DNA of 64,000 bases from Bacteroidales bacterium (lineage in GTDB: Bacteria > Bacteroidota > Bacteroidia > Bacteroidales > UBA932), in the NCBI GenBank assembly GCA_024401925.1, contig JAKSKD010000007.1, positions 1 through 64,000 of the forward strand. Direction: 5' to 3'. Shown one piece after another: positions 43,519-52,854 of the stretch. The position numbers and the translations under genes are program-made. The notes under the pieces were generated by a model. It was not told the origin of the DNA. It did no database searches and worked only from the letters and a program-made list of their open reading frames with translations. How positions within the stretch are numbered: the stretch's first letter is position 1; every line of letters starts with the position of its first letter.

Positions 43519-44501
43519 ATTTTTCTGTCAGCTGAAAAGCCGGCCAGAGCCGTCAGATATTCTTTCTCCTTTGAATCCGGCAGGATTGATAACGACTCCA
43601 CAGCCTTATCTACGTATTTCCGCAAGCGGTTCTTTGCACATTGGATGCCGCCATTGGCAAACACAAACTGTCGGACCTCCTCGGCATTCTCAGGCTTGGA
43701 ATCAATCTCAGCCACCTTTTTTCTTATTTCTTTTTTCTCATCCTCATTCACAGTCTCAAGTGCACCAAGCAGAGGTAACGTGATTTTCTTTTCCATCAGG
43801 TCAACGCCAACCGGCTTTCCAAGAGATATGTCGGAAGACTCATAGTCCATTATGTCGTCCTTAATCTGAAATGCAAGTCCAAGGTTCCTCCCGTACTCTT
43901 TTGCCGCCTCAACTATCTCCTCTGTTGCATTCACTGATATTGCGGCACAGGCGCTGGCAGTCTCGAACAATGATGCAGTCTTGGAATAAATGATGCGAAG
44001 GTACTCCTCCTCGGAGGTATCCGCAGTGGTCGTTTTCTCCAACTGGAGCATCTCACCCTCTGCCAAGCTGCGGAGAGTGGAAGAGAACAGGTCCGCTATC
44101 CTGTCATCCTTCCTGCCGCCGGACAGAATGCACTTCATTGTCTGGACCAGCCAGAAATCTCCAATCAAAACAGATGCGGTCTGTCCTAAACTTGCATAAA
44201 CCGTAGGAGCTCCGCGGCGTACCATGCTCTCATCTGCGACATCATCGTGAATCAACGTGGCATTATGAAGCAGTTCCACAGCAGCTGCATAGTCAAGGCT
44301 CTCATTTGTCACACACCCACCGGAGCAAGCACGTGCCATCAAAAGAGAAACGAGCGGACGCAATTTTTTGCCCCCGTTCGCCAGAATAGTCTTATTTGTT
44401 TTATCCAATAATGAAATATCGCTTTCCAAGGAGGATTCAATCCGCTTTGTCATCCGGGTCCAATCCTCCCCGAGGAACGATATCATTTCACAATTGACCA
44501 T
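43515..44501 (-). CDS. polyprenyl diphosphate synthase (octaprenyl/heptaprenyl type)
   Basis: Long-chain trans-prenyl synthase for the quinone side chain (IspB-like), 328 residues. First Asp-rich motif DDVADES (about 92-98) and second DDIMDYE (about 218-224), plus GGKKLRPL near 45. Compared with the enzyme at 17951-18919 it is more like bacterial octaprenyl synthases, for example in APTVYASLGQTASVLIGDFW. The ATG at 44501 follows the LOG gene stop by 2 nt. An ATG at 44486 (MISFLG) is an alternative start. Part of the minus-strand cluster. Confidence 0.87.
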   Translation of the reverse strand: MVNCEMISFLGEDWTRMTKRIESSLESDISLLDKTNKTILANGGKKLRPLVSLLMARACSGGCVTNESLDYAAAVELLHNATLIHDDVADESMVRRGAPTVYASLGQTASVLIGDFWLVQTMKCILSGGRKDDRIADLFSSTLRSLAEGEMLQLEKTTTADTSEEEYLRIIYSKTASLFETASACAAISVNATEEIVEAAKEYGRNLGLAFQIKDDIMDYESSDISLGKPVGVDLMEKKITLPLLGALETVNEDEKKEIRKKVAEIDSKPENAEEVRQFVFANGGIQCAKNRLRKYVDKAVESLSILPDSKEKEYLTALAGFSADRKI

Positions 44502-44503
44502 TT

Positions 44504-45034
44504 CTACAAAAGTTCTTCAAGTTCCTCAATAGTTTCAGGACAATGGAGCAATGCTCTGGAGTCAGAATCCAGCATCCCTTTCTCTACATAAGTGTCCATC
44601 ATTTCCTTAAGGCTGTCATAAAACCCGTTATAGTTGTAAGCTATTATCTTTCCGCTGTACAACTGAAGTTTGGCAAGCACATAAGTCTCAAAGAACTCAT
44701 CCAAGGTTCCGATTCCTCCGGGAAGGGCAATTGCATAATCCTTCCCGAGTTCCCTCATTTTCTCCTTACGCTCGGACATAGTATCCGTCCAGCAGATTCG
44801 GCTCAGATTAGGATTCAACACATCCGCCATAAAACGCGGCACGATGCCGATATTCCCGTTTGAATATTTTGCGGCCTCATCCGCAACGACACACATAGTA
44901 CCCTTCGTAGTACCCCCGGAGACTATTGTAATCCCCTTTGAACAAAGGCATCTGACCACTTTTTTCGCTTCCTCGTTGTATTGAGGATCGATTGTCCTGC
45001 TGGCCGAACAGAAAATAACAGCAGTCTTTCCCAC
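44504..45034 (-). CDS. LOG-family nucleotide-hydrolase (lysine decarboxylase-like fold)
   Basis: Rossmann-fold enzyme of the LOG family (176 residues), with the signature PGGIGTLDEFFE (about 109-120) and the paired SGGTTKGTM loop (about 40-48). Plant and bacterial LOG proteins cleave cytokinin riboside monophosphates or related N6-modified nucleotides, and many bacterial ones hydrolyse AMP-like substrates; 'lysine decarboxylase' in older annotations is misleading. Stop and start spacing (12 nt after the barrel protein gene, 2 nt before the prenyl synthase) place it mid-operon, with no obvious pathway link. Confidence 0.85.
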   Translation of the reverse strand: MGKTAVIFCSASRTIDPQYNEEAKKVVRCLCSKGITIVSGGTTKGTMCVVADEAAKYSNGNIGIVPRFMADVLNPNLSRICWTDTMSERKEKMRELGKDYAIALPGGIGTLDEFFETYVLAKLQLYSGKIIAYNYNGFYDSLKEMMDTYVEKGMLDSDSRALLHCPETIEELEELL

Positions 45035-45046
45035 TTGTCAATCAAA

Positions 45047-45709
45047 TTAGAAAAGAATAGCCGCAGAAACCTGCAAACCATTGAACTGGGTCTTGTCCTT
45101 TATAGCTCCTGCAACGTTCTTGATGATTTCAGGAAGTACCTTATTGTCGAAATTAGAGTTGAAGTTCCAGTAATACTTGACTGACAACTGGAAATGGCGG
45201 GTGATATCAAGGCCTCCACCAACTCCGAGGCCATACTCGAAGCGGTTGATTCCTTCCCATTCATTTTTGAAGGGAGTTATCCCTCCAATTGGAGTATTTA
45301 CGGAGAAACTATTATGTACTGCATATCCGATGAACGGCTCCGCGAACACAAAAGGTCTCAGAATCACCAGGTCTATTCCGAACTGGAGCTGAACAGGAAT
45401 TTGAACATATCCGATTCTGCTGTTTAATGAAAAGTCAGAACCTACAGGATATGATGAAGAAGAATAAGGAGCATGCAGGTTCATTCCCTTCTGCTGATAA
45501 ACCAATGACGGCTGAACTGCAAAACCGAGTCCCAGAGGGTGATATGCCGTAAGTCCTGCATGGAATCCAGTGAAATTCTTTCCTCCTATTTCCTTGAGAT
45601 TGGTCGATGCGGATGTGAATCCTCCGATGACTCCCCATCTTGACTTGCCCTGTGAAAATGCAGGGACTGCTATCAGGATTATCGCTATAACTGTAAATAA
45701 TTTCTTCAT
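45047..45709 (-). CDS. small outer-membrane beta-barrel protein
   Basis: Outer-membrane barrel of 220 residues with a signal peptide ending AFSQ. The rest alternates in a way typical of eight-stranded porin-like barrels (PF13568-type), for example WGVIGGFTSASTNL, AVQPSLVYQQKGMN and YGLGVGGGLDITRHF. It ends in a Phe-terminal strand (LQVSAAILF), the usual barrel-assembly signal. Function unknown. Its ATG is 5 nt after the trxA stop, so it shares that transcript. Confidence 0.78.
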   Translation of the reverse strand: MKKLFTVIAIILIAVPAFSQGKSRWGVIGGFTSASTNLKEIGGKNFTGFHAGLTAYHPLGLGFAVQPSLVYQQKGMNLHAPYSSSSYPVGSDFSLNSRIGYVQIPVQLQFGIDLVILRPFVFAEPFIGYAVHNSFSVNTPIGGITPFKNEWEGINRFEYGLGVGGGLDITRHFQLSVKYYWNFNSNFDNKVLPEIIKNVAGAIKDKTQFNGLQVSAAILF

Positions 45710-45714
45710 TGTTT

Positions 45715-46029
45715 TTATAATAATGCATTCAACTTGGCTTCTATTTCCGCCTTTGAAACCACTCCGACGGTACGGTCTACTGCCTGTCCGTTCTTGAAAT
45801 AAATCAAAGTAGGGATGTTACGTATGCCGCACTGAGCGGCGAATTCGTCTGCATCGTCCACGTTACACTTTGCAACGACAACGCGCCCGTCATATTCTTC
45901 AGCCACTTCGTCCACCGTAGGCGAAAGCATACGGCAAGGGCCGCACCATGCTGCCCAGAAATCTATCAGCACAGGCTTGTCCGAAGATATGACTTCATTG
46001 AAATTTGTATTTGTAATGACTTGTAACAT
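45715..46029 (-). CDS. trxA: thioredoxin
   Basis: Cytoplasmic dithiol-disulfide oxidoreductase of 104 residues. The start is the ATG at 46029 (MLQVITNTNF), which gives a standard thioredoxin length; a longer frame begins at 46065. The active site is WCGPC (about 30-34) with the conserved cis-Pro near IPTL (about 74) and DFWAAW before it. It is 11 nt from the small PII-like gene and 5 nt from the barrel protein gene. No signal peptide, so it works inside the cell. Confidence 0.95.
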   Translation of the reverse strand: MLQVITNTNFNEVISSDKPVLIDFWAAWCGPCRMLSPTVDEVAEEYDGRVVVAKCNVDDADEFAAQCGIRNIPTLIYFKNGQAVDRTVGVVSKAEIEAKLNALL

Positions 46030-46040
46030 AATTTTCAAAG

Positions 46041-46334
46041 TTAAAAAATATCTGACAATTGCCAAACAAATGCGCGAAGGCCCAAGTCCTTGGATTCTTC
46101 ACTTTTTGCCTTGATGTCTTCAAGGATACCACTAACTATCGAATCCTCTACGAAAGTAAGGATGGCGTGATTCATTGCCGGCCAGGCGTGGTTGCCGAAA
46201 TGCGGAATACCGTCAGCGCTCCCCCTTCCGGAAATGTCCTCCCAACGGGTAAAGCCGCGCTGTCCGTATTTCTCAAGTATCTCGACAGCCTCATCTCCGC
46301 GGGCCTCGTCATAAACTATAAATATCGCTTTCAT
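46041..46334 (-). CDS. small PII-like protein downstream of the RND pump
   Basis: A 97-residue alpha/beta protein (KAIFIVYDEARGDEAVEILE ... HAILTFVEDSIVSGILEDIK) with the look of a PII/CutA-type ferredoxin-like fold. Small PII-like proteins of this size commonly follow CusA-type pump genes in Bacteroidota, in families loosely called DUF3240 or PG0823-like; identity with a specific Pfam family is not certain. The ATG lies 5 nt after the RND transporter stop, which implies a tie to the pump, for example as a small-molecule or metal sensor. Confidence 0.6.
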   Translation of the reverse strand: MKAIFIVYDEARGDEAVEILEKYGQRGFTRWEDISGRGSADGIPHFGNHAWPAMNHAILTFVEDSIVSGILEDIKAKSEESKDLGLRAFVWQLSDIF

Positions 46335-46339
46335 AAAAT

Positions 46340-49300
46340 TTACTGCTTAAGTGCTTTCTTTTTCTCCTGTCTGGTCGCGAATACGCAATAGACTGTCGGG
46401 ATAAGAACCAGGGTTACAAGGGTAGAAACCGTCAATCCCCAGCATACCGTCATACCGAGTGACACCCACATTTCAGAGCCCTCACCGGTACCGATTGCCA
46501 TAGGAACCATACCAAGGACGGTCGTAAGCGTGGTCATAAGGATAGGACGCAGACGGCTCCTTGCCGCAGTAACAGAGGCCTCGATGGCGTTCATTCCCCT
46601 CTCGCGGCAAAGTATTGTGTAATCAATCAGCACAATACCATTCTTCACAACGATACCGAGCAGAATCAGGATTCCGATCATAGCCATCACTCCGAGAGGA
46701 GTTCCGGTAGCCCAGAGTCCGAGCAGCACACCAACAAATGCGAACGGTACTGAGAACATAATCACGAACGGACTCATAAACGACTCAAACTGCGAAGCCA
46801 TCACCATATACACTAGGATGATGATAAGGAGCATCAAAGTGATGAGGTCTCCGAACATTTCCTGCTGGTCCTCATAATCACCGGCAACGACCGTGGTAAG
46901 TTCGGATGGTATCTCGGTTGTATCCAGAGCAGCCTCTGCTACCTTCACTGCATCACTCAAAGCCTCTCCCTTCGCTACGATTCCCGTCACGGTGATAAGT
47001 CTCTCCCTATCCTTTCTCTGGATGGTAGGAGGAACCTCCGTCTCCACAATAGTGCCAATATCCTTGATTCTGACTCCCTTTCCGTTAGGAGCATAGATAA
47101 GGATATTCTCCATATCCTCACGGCTGGTTCTGAACTCAGGAGCGTATCTTACCCTGATGTTATACTCCTCTCCCTCTTCTCTGTAGAAAGAGCTTACGGA
47201 GCCGCTCATCGCAGCGCTGAATGCCGAACCGGCAGTGACAGAATTGAGCCCGTTGATTGCAAGCTTGGTCCTGTCGAATACGAGCTGATATTCAGGCGTA
47301 TATTCATCACGGCTGAGGTTAACCTGAGAGAAAATTGGAGACTCCTTCATCTTGCTCTGAATTTCCTTGGCAACTGCATCGGTCTGGTTGAAATCGAAGC
47401 CATAGATTTCCACGTCAATCGTAGAAGCTCCTCCCATCATCATTCCACCTTCCTGCACGTTTGCCTTCTTGATTTCCGGATACTTTGCAAGGATTTTACG
47501 GACAACTTCGGCGATATCTGCAGTAGTTCTTTCACGGAGTTCGCTACTGCCGACATTGATATTCATCGAACCGATATGCGAGCCATTGCTCCTCATACTA
47601 GCGAAGGCATTGTCAGAATCGGCCTGACCGAAACTGTAACTTGCCACCTGGATCTCAGGAATCTCCTCCATCATATCGTTATAGAGGTTTGCCATGACAG
47701 CACCGGTAATCTCCTGGTTCGTTCCGACAGGAAGTTCTACTGTCACGGTAAGGCGTCCGTCATCGCCGTGAGGGAAGAATTCGGTCTTGAGGGAAGGTCC
47801 GAGAAGTGCAACGACAAGGACCAGGATGCCGAACGCGCTGAAAATCACAGTCTTCCTGTGAGTGACAGCCCAGTTGATAAGTTTTGCATAACCTTCTGAT
47901 ATCCAGTCGAGGAATTTGTTGATCCTTCCGAAAATAGCGACGTGTAACTTGCCTGTCTTCGAACCAGCTTTGAGGAATCTCGAGCACAACATAGGCACGA
48001 GAGTCAATGCAGCGGTTGTGGATACTATCATAATGATGCTGACAATCCATCCCAGCTGCTTGAACATAATTCCGGCCATACCGTTCACCATGGTGAGAGG
48101 CAGGAACACGCAAAGCATCGTAAGGGTTGACGCAATAACGGAAATACCCACTTCGGAAGTTGCCAATACAGCGGCCTCTTTCGGCTTCTCCCCTCTTTCC
48201 AGGTGCGTGGAAACATTCTCCAGCACCACTATGGCATCATCCACCACCATACCTATCGCAATGGACAGAGCGGACATTGAGATGATATTCAAGGTATTGC
48301 CTGTCGCGAACAGATATACGAGGGAGGCCAAGAGGGCTATAGGAATGGAAAGGACAATAATGAATGTCGCTCTCCATCTTCCGAGGAATATGAACACCAC
48401 GAGCATAACCACGAGGAAGGTGATAATAATGGTCTCCTTCAAGGTGTTGATGGTGTTGATTATATTGTCGGACGAATCGACTACTGTGGTGATGGTAATA
48501 TCTGAAGGAAGGGTCTCCTGAATATCCACAAGCTTTTCCTTAACCTTCTTGATTACATTCACAGTATTGTAGCCTGTCTGCTTCTGGATAGTGATCTGAG
48601 CCGAACGGATACCGTTTGTGAACGCTTCCTGCTCCTTCTCCTGCCTGCCGTCACGCAATGTTGCCACGTCACGCAGATACACCACCCTGCCGTTGTATGT
48701 GCCAAGCACAATGTCCAGCATCTCGCTCGGGTCATTGAATTCACCCTCTACTCGGAGTGAATATGTATCAGTTCCGATATCGATGCTTCCGGAAGGTATG
48801 TTCCTGTTCTCTCCGGCAATGATTGACGAGATGTTCGAGATTGAAAGATTGTACGCTTGCAGCTTGTTAGGGTCGCAATAGACCTGGATCTCTCGGGTAG
48901 GCGCACCTGTTACAGACACGGTACCTACTCCCGGGATACGCGCAAGCGGCGTTGTGAGCTTGTCATCAAGAATCTTGTCAAGTCCCGGAAGACTCTCATC
49001 CGCAGATGCGGACAGAATCATAATAGGCATATCATCCGCGCTGAACTTGAAGATGGTAGGCAGCGACGCTCCGTCAGGGAGCATCGTGCTCACCATATCC
49101 AGCTTGTCCCGGACATTATTCGTGGCCTCTTCGATATCAGTTCCATATTCGAACTGAAGGGTAAGTATGCTGATATTCTCCTTGGACTGAGAATTCAATT
49201 CTTTCAGGTTCTCCACACTGTTCAGCGTGTTCTCAAGGAGTTTTGTCAAATTTTGTTCAATATCCGAAGCATTGGTTCCCGGGTATGACGACATCACCAT

Positions 49301-49435
49301 TATGACGTTCGCATCAAATTCCGGGAACTGCGCAATCGGTGTTCTCATCAGGGAAAAGATACCGAACACCATAAAGGCGATGAATACCAACGCCGTAGTG
49401 ACCGGATTCTTTACCGCAGTCCTATATATGCTCAT
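46340..49435 (-). CDS. RND-family efflux transporter (AcrB-like)
   Basis: Proton-driven inner-membrane pump of 1031 residues with twelve transmembrane segments in two repeats. The helix-4 proton-relay Asp pair is in GMVVDDAIVVLENV (about 401-414), the classic HAE1-type motif. The periplasmic porter domain carries the usual MSSYPGTNASDIEQ (about 48-61). It resembles multidrug exporters of the MexB/AcrB/HAE1 kind rather than the heavy-metal CusA type, which would need Met-rich residues. Operon: TolC-type channel, adaptor and pump in this order, 2 nt between the last two. Substrate unknown. Confidence 0.93.
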   Translation of the reverse strand: MSIYRTAVKNPVTTALVFIAFMVFGIFSLMRTPIAQFPEFDANVIMVMSSYPGTNASDIEQNLTKLLENTLNSVENLKELNSQSKENISILTLQFEYGTDIEEATNNVRDKLDMVSTMLPDGASLPTIFKFSADDMPIMILSASADESLPGLDKILDDKLTTPLARIPGVGTVSVTGAPTREIQVYCDPNKLQAYNLSISNISSIIAGENRNIPSGSIDIGTDTYSLRVEGEFNDPSEMLDIVLGTYNGRVVYLRDVATLRDGRQEKEQEAFTNGIRSAQITIQKQTGYNTVNVIKKVKEKLVDIQETLPSDITITTVVDSSDNIINTINTLKETIIITFLVVMLVVFIFLGRWRATFIIVLSIPIALLASLVYLFATGNTLNIISMSALSIAIGMVVDDAIVVLENVSTHLERGEKPKEAAVLATSEVGISVIASTLTMLCVFLPLTMVNGMAGIMFKQLGWIVSIIMIVSTTAALTLVPMLCSRFLKAGSKTGKLHVAIFGRINKFLDWISEGYAKLINWAVTHRKTVIFSAFGILVLVVALLGPSLKTEFFPHGDDGRLTVTVELPVGTNQEITGAVMANLYNDMMEEIPEIQVASYSFGQADSDNAFASMRSNGSHIGSMNINVGSSELRERTTADIAEVVRKILAKYPEIKKANVQEGGMMMGGASTIDVEIYGFDFNQTDAVAKEIQSKMKESPIFSQVNLSRDEYTPEYQLVFDRTKLAINGLNSVTAGSAFSAAMSGSVSSFYREEGEEYNIRVRYAPEFRTSREDMENILIYAPNGKGVRIKDIGTIVETEVPPTIQRKDRERLITVTGIVAKGEALSDAVKVAEAALDTTEIPSELTTVVAGDYEDQQEMFGDLITLMLLIIILVYMVMASQFESFMSPFVIMFSVPFAFVGVLLGLWATGTPLGVMAMIGILILLGIVVKNGIVLIDYTILCRERGMNAIEASVTAARSRLRPILMTTLTTVLGMVPMAIGTGEGSEMWVSLGMTVCWGLTVSTLVTLVLIPTVYCVFATRQEKKKALKQ

Positions 49436-49437
49436 AA

Positions 49438-50469
49438 TTAAATCACTTCTACGTTAGTACCGTTCTTAAGCGCAGACTGGCCGTTCACAACGACCTTGTC
49501 ACCTGCTGAAAGACCGGAAAGTATTTCATAATAGTTTTCGAAATGTTTTCCAAGGATAACGACCTGGCTGCTTACTGTATTGTCCGGATTGAGGACGAAT
49601 ACGGATTTCTGGCCGGAGCCCTGCTGCTTGATGATGGCGCGGTCAGGAACGACGATGCTGTGGTTTACATTGAAAGTAACTTTCACCCTTGCAAACATTC
49701 CCGGGCGGAGGGCCCTGTCGTTGTTCGGAACGACCACCTCAACATTGAATGTATGAGTGGAAGCGTCAATCGTAGGATGAAGCCGGTTCACCGTACCCTC
49801 GAATACTCTTCCCGGAAGGGCATCCACTTCAATCCTCACTTTGTCGCCCTTATGCACCTTGGTGTAGTCGGATTCGGAAATTCCGACGAAAAGCTTGACC
49901 GGAGAAATCTGCTGCACCACATAAATAGGAGAAGTCATGGCGTACATATCTCCTGCATCATAATTCCTTGCAGTGACAACTCCGTTGAGAGGAGAGCGAA
50001 GGACAGTGTTCTCCAGAAGATTCTCATATGTAGTCTTGCTCACATCATAAGCCATTTGAGCTGTCTCGAAATCCGATGCAGAGATACCCCCCTGCAAATA
50101 AAGTTCCTTGAGACGGGTAAGCTCGGTGGAGTCATTCACAAGTTTCAGCTTTGTCTGGATAAGGCTGGCCCTGTCCATTTCGGCAAGAATCTGCCCCTTG
50201 CTCACGAAATCCCCGACTTCAACATATATCTTTGAAATACGGTTGCCGTTCTGCGGAACCACATTATTAACAACGAATGCCTGTACATTGGAAGAATAAA
50301 TCTCTTCCTGAGGTACATCCTGATACTCTGCGGATATGACCCGGACCTTTTTTACGGCATTCTCATATGGATTGCCAGCAGCCACGGTACTGTTATTGCC
50401 CTTGCCCGCACAAGATACCAAAGATGCAAAAGCAGCAATAATTGAAAGTGTTTTAATAGTTTTGTTCAT
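49438..50469 (-). CDS. RND-pump periplasmic adaptor (membrane fusion protein, HlyD/AcrA family)
   Basis: Adaptor linking the RND pump to the outer-membrane channel, 343 residues. It has a lipobox (SLVSC, about 20) and lipoyl-like halves: NGNRISKIYVEVGDFVSKGQILAEMD (within 73-98) and VLRSPLNGVVTARNYDAGD (about 155-173). An alpha-hairpin lies in between, and barrel and membrane-proximal domains follow (FEGTVNRLHPTIDASTHTF). It starts 16 nt after the TolC-like gene stop and is 2 nt from the pump gene. Confidence 0.92.
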   Translation of the reverse strand: MNKTIKTLSIIAAFASLVSCAGKGNNSTVAAGNPYENAVKKVRVISAEYQDVPQEEIYSSNVQAFVVNNVVPQNGNRISKIYVEVGDFVSKGQILAEMDRASLIQTKLKLVNDSTELTRLKELYLQGGISASDFETAQMAYDVSKTTYENLLENTVLRSPLNGVVTARNYDAGDMYAMTSPIYVVQQISPVKLFVGISESDYTKVHKGDKVRIEVDALPGRVFEGTVNRLHPTIDASTHTFNVEVVVPNNDRALRPGMFARVKVTFNVNHSIVVPDRAIIKQQGSGQKSVFVLNPDNTVSSQVVILGKHFENYYEILSGLSAGDKVVVNGQSALKNGTNVEVI

Positions 50470-50485
50470 ATCAGTTGTGTACTTT

Positions 50486-51898
50486 TTATTCTAAGAAATC
50501 ATTTCCGAGCGTCTGCTCAAGATTGGTCTTCGCAATCATAAAATTATAAACCGTCTGACAGAGGGAAAGTTCAGCCTGTGTCAGGGCGAGCTGCGCATCA
50601 TTAAGGTCTGTAAGCGTACTGCGGCCGATGCTGTAGGATTTTGACGCAATGTCATAAGCTTTCTGGGCAGTGGTCATAGCGTCCTGAGCTGCAGAATAAC
50701 TCTTCATCTGCGTCTCCATCTGGTTCAGGTACTGGCGGATGGCTATCTTCAGTTGCCTTTCCGCATCCATTTCCTGAAGTTTCAGTTCGTCGTACTGAAT
50801 CTTTGCCTGCTTCACGTTAGAAGCCCTCTTTCCGCCCGAGAAAATAGGAATCTGAAGGCTCAAACCGACGAATGAGTATGGAGACCAATTATATTCGCTG
50901 AACTTGAAATCATTGGTCATCGCATTCAAGCTATACGAGAAAGACAGCGCAAGAGTAGGAAGATATGCAGCCTGCTGGAGCTTTATCATATTAGCAAGTT
51001 CCTCGGCCTGAATGGCAAGCTGACGGAGTGAGGAATTGTTCTCCAGAGTGGCGTCATCATTCTCGTGGATGGCGCGGAACATCTCATCCGCATAATCGTC
51101 AAGATTGCCGACCACATCAATGTCGGTCTCAAGGTCAAGACCTATTACAGCCTTGAGCTGCCAGAGAGACAAAGCAATGGAGCTAAGTGATTCATTGACA
51201 GGAGGAATTGCATTGGAGACTGCGGCCTTTGCCCTCGTATAATCCAATTCCGAAGCCTTCTGGACATTATATCTCATCTCCGTGATCCTGAAATTCTCCA
51301 CTGCATTCTCATACACTTCCTCATACACTGAGAGAGCCTGCTTTGCGAGAAGAATGGCGAAGAAAACTGATTTGACTTCTGAAACCATACTCAGACGTGA
51401 ACCACGCGCCTTCTCGACTGCAAGTTCGACGTCCTGACCGGATATCCTGATACTTTTCCACAATGCAGCATTTACCAGCGGCATTCCGGCAGAGACTCCA
51501 GCGGAGAATGTATTCCAACGTCCGACTTCAATACCTCCACCAGAAGCGCCGGCACCTGGTTTTTCCTGTGCTGCAGGAACGTCATCCCCTCCCATGGCGC
51601 CACCGGTGATGGCGCTCATATCGAAGTCCATATACATAACCTGCTTCTTGATGGTCCTCTGATATGAGGCAGAAGCATCTATTTGAGGAAAGAGTGAGGC
51701 GTATGTACCTTTCAATGCGTATTCTGACCTTGTAACCTCCCGGTCCGCCACTTTAACTGAAATATTCTCGCTCAGGGCGATTTTCAGTGCATCCTCAAGG
51801 GTCAGATACAATGTGCTGTCATCCGGCGCCTTGCTCATTTGAGCGAAAGAAATGGCCGGGATGCCCAGCAGCATCAGTACAATCAATAATTTTTTCAT
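50486..51898 (-). CDS. TolC-family outer-membrane efflux channel
   Basis: Outer-membrane channel of the tripartite pump, 470 residues with a signal peptide (ISFAQ, about 20). Two OEP repeats are visible, each with long amphipathic helices; LTLEDALKIALSENI (about 30-44) and the C-terminal SYSIGRSTLTDLNDAQLALTQAEL (within 424-447) are typical. First gene of the minus-strand cluster 51898-40106. The 80-nt stretch upstream has an imperfect -7 box (GAAATTTG, on the minus strand) and the strong terminator of lgt. Confidence 0.92.
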   Translation of the reverse strand: MKKLLIVLMLLGIPAISFAQMSKAPDDSTLYLTLEDALKIALSENISVKVADREVTRSEYALKGTYASLFPQIDASASYQRTIKKQVMYMDFDMSAITGGAMGGDDVPAAQEKPGAGASGGGIEVGRWNTFSAGVSAGMPLVNAALWKSIRISGQDVELAVEKARGSRLSMVSEVKSVFFAILLAKQALSVYEEVYENAVENFRITEMRYNVQKASELDYTRAKAAVSNAIPPVNESLSSIALSLWQLKAVIGLDLETDIDVVGNLDDYADEMFRAIHENDDATLENNSSLRQLAIQAEELANMIKLQQAAYLPTLALSFSYSLNAMTNDFKFSEYNWSPYSFVGLSLQIPIFSGGKRASNVKQAKIQYDELKLQEMDAERQLKIAIRQYLNQMETQMKSYSAAQDAMTTAQKAYDIASKSYSIGRSTLTDLNDAQLALTQAELSLCQTVYNFMIAKTNLEQTLGNDFLE

Positions 51899-51974
51899 CT
51901 ACCAACTAATTTTTCATAATTTTTGTGCCAATCCCGCTGCAAATTTCATTCCTATACTGGATGGCCAAAAAAAA

Positions 51975-51991
51975 GAGCCTAATTCAGGCTC
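51975..51991 (-). terminator. terminator overlapping the lgt stop codon
   Basis: On the minus strand GAGCCT-GAATT-AGGCTC (51991-51975) forms a 6-bp stem followed by eight T's. The TAG stop of lgt (51981-51979) lies within the loop and 3' arm. Strong rho-independent signal ending the pgk-lgt transcript. Confidence 0.9.
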
Positions 51992-52854
51992 CTTGCGTAA
52001 TGTGTAGGCTCAGCCTTGGACTTTTCCTGATGGACAGCCGCAGCCGGCACCTTTTTCTTCCTAGCAAGTATCAGCACTGCCACACCGGCAATGATGAACG
52101 GAATCGAGTACAACTGGCCCAGGTCAAGGAGCATATTCTGCTCGAAGCCCACCTGCGGTTCCTTGATGAATTCTATCAGGAACCTCATTCCGAAACACCC
52201 CAGCAGGAATATGCCGAAGAATGTTCCTCTGTACAATTTGTCCGACTTCCTGTTGTACAGTCCCATCATCACCACAAAAAGAATGAAATATGACAGAGCT
52301 TCATACAACTGTGTCGGATGTTTTGGCATCGTTTCACCGGCACGTACGAAAACCATTCCCCACGGCAGTGAAGTAACATCTCCGTATATCTCCGAATTGA
52401 AAAGATTACCCAGCCTGATAAGACTCCCGGCAAGCGCCACCGTAATGCACAGATGGTCCATAAGCCACAGGAAATCAATATCAAAGCGTTTGCCGTAATG
52501 GCGGGCGAACCACCACATTGCGATAAGAAGCCCTATCGCGCCTCCATGGCTTGCAAGACCGCCTTTCCACGGCATGAAAATGTCAAAGAAACCGCGCCAG
52601 CTTGTGAGATAATATCCGGGTTCATAAAAGAGACAATGTCCCAGACGTGCTCCGACGACGGTCGCAATGAGCAAAGTATAAAGGAGAGGGTCCAGAAGGT
52701 CTCCCGAAACCCCCTCCTTTTTTACAAACTTCTTGAAAATGCCATACCCGATAATAAAACCGCCCACGAACAGCAGCGAATACCACCGCAGTCCGAAGTT
52801 ACCGATCCTTAGCAGGAACGGACTGACATTCCAATTGATTGCCAATAAGTCCAT
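51979..52854 (-). CDS. lgt: prolipoprotein diacylglyceryl transferase
   Basis: Inner-membrane enzyme that attaches diacylglycerol from phosphatidylglycerol to the lipobox cysteine of prolipoproteins, the first step of lipoprotein maturation. The 291-residue protein has seven predicted membrane helices, the HGGAIG motif (about 103-108) and GSLIRLGNLFNSEIYG (about 137-152, with the essential Arg-x-Gly-Asn). The window encodes several lipoproteins that depend on it. The start codon overlaps the pgk stop by one base (TAATG), so translation is coupled. Confidence 0.94.
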   Translation of the reverse strand: MDLLAINWNVSPFLLRIGNFGLRWYSLLFVGGFIIGYGIFKKFVKKEGVSGDLLDPLLYTLLIATVVGARLGHCLFYEPGYYLTSWRGFFDIFMPWKGGLASHGGAIGLLIAMWWFARHYGKRFDIDFLWLMDHLCITVALAGSLIRLGNLFNSEIYGDVTSLPWGMVFVRAGETMPKHPTQLYEALSYFILFVVMMGLYNRKSDKLYRGTFFGIFLLGCFGMRFLIEFIKEPQVGFEQNMLLDLGQLYSIPFIIAGVAVLILARKKKVPAAAVHQEKSKAEPTHYARSLN

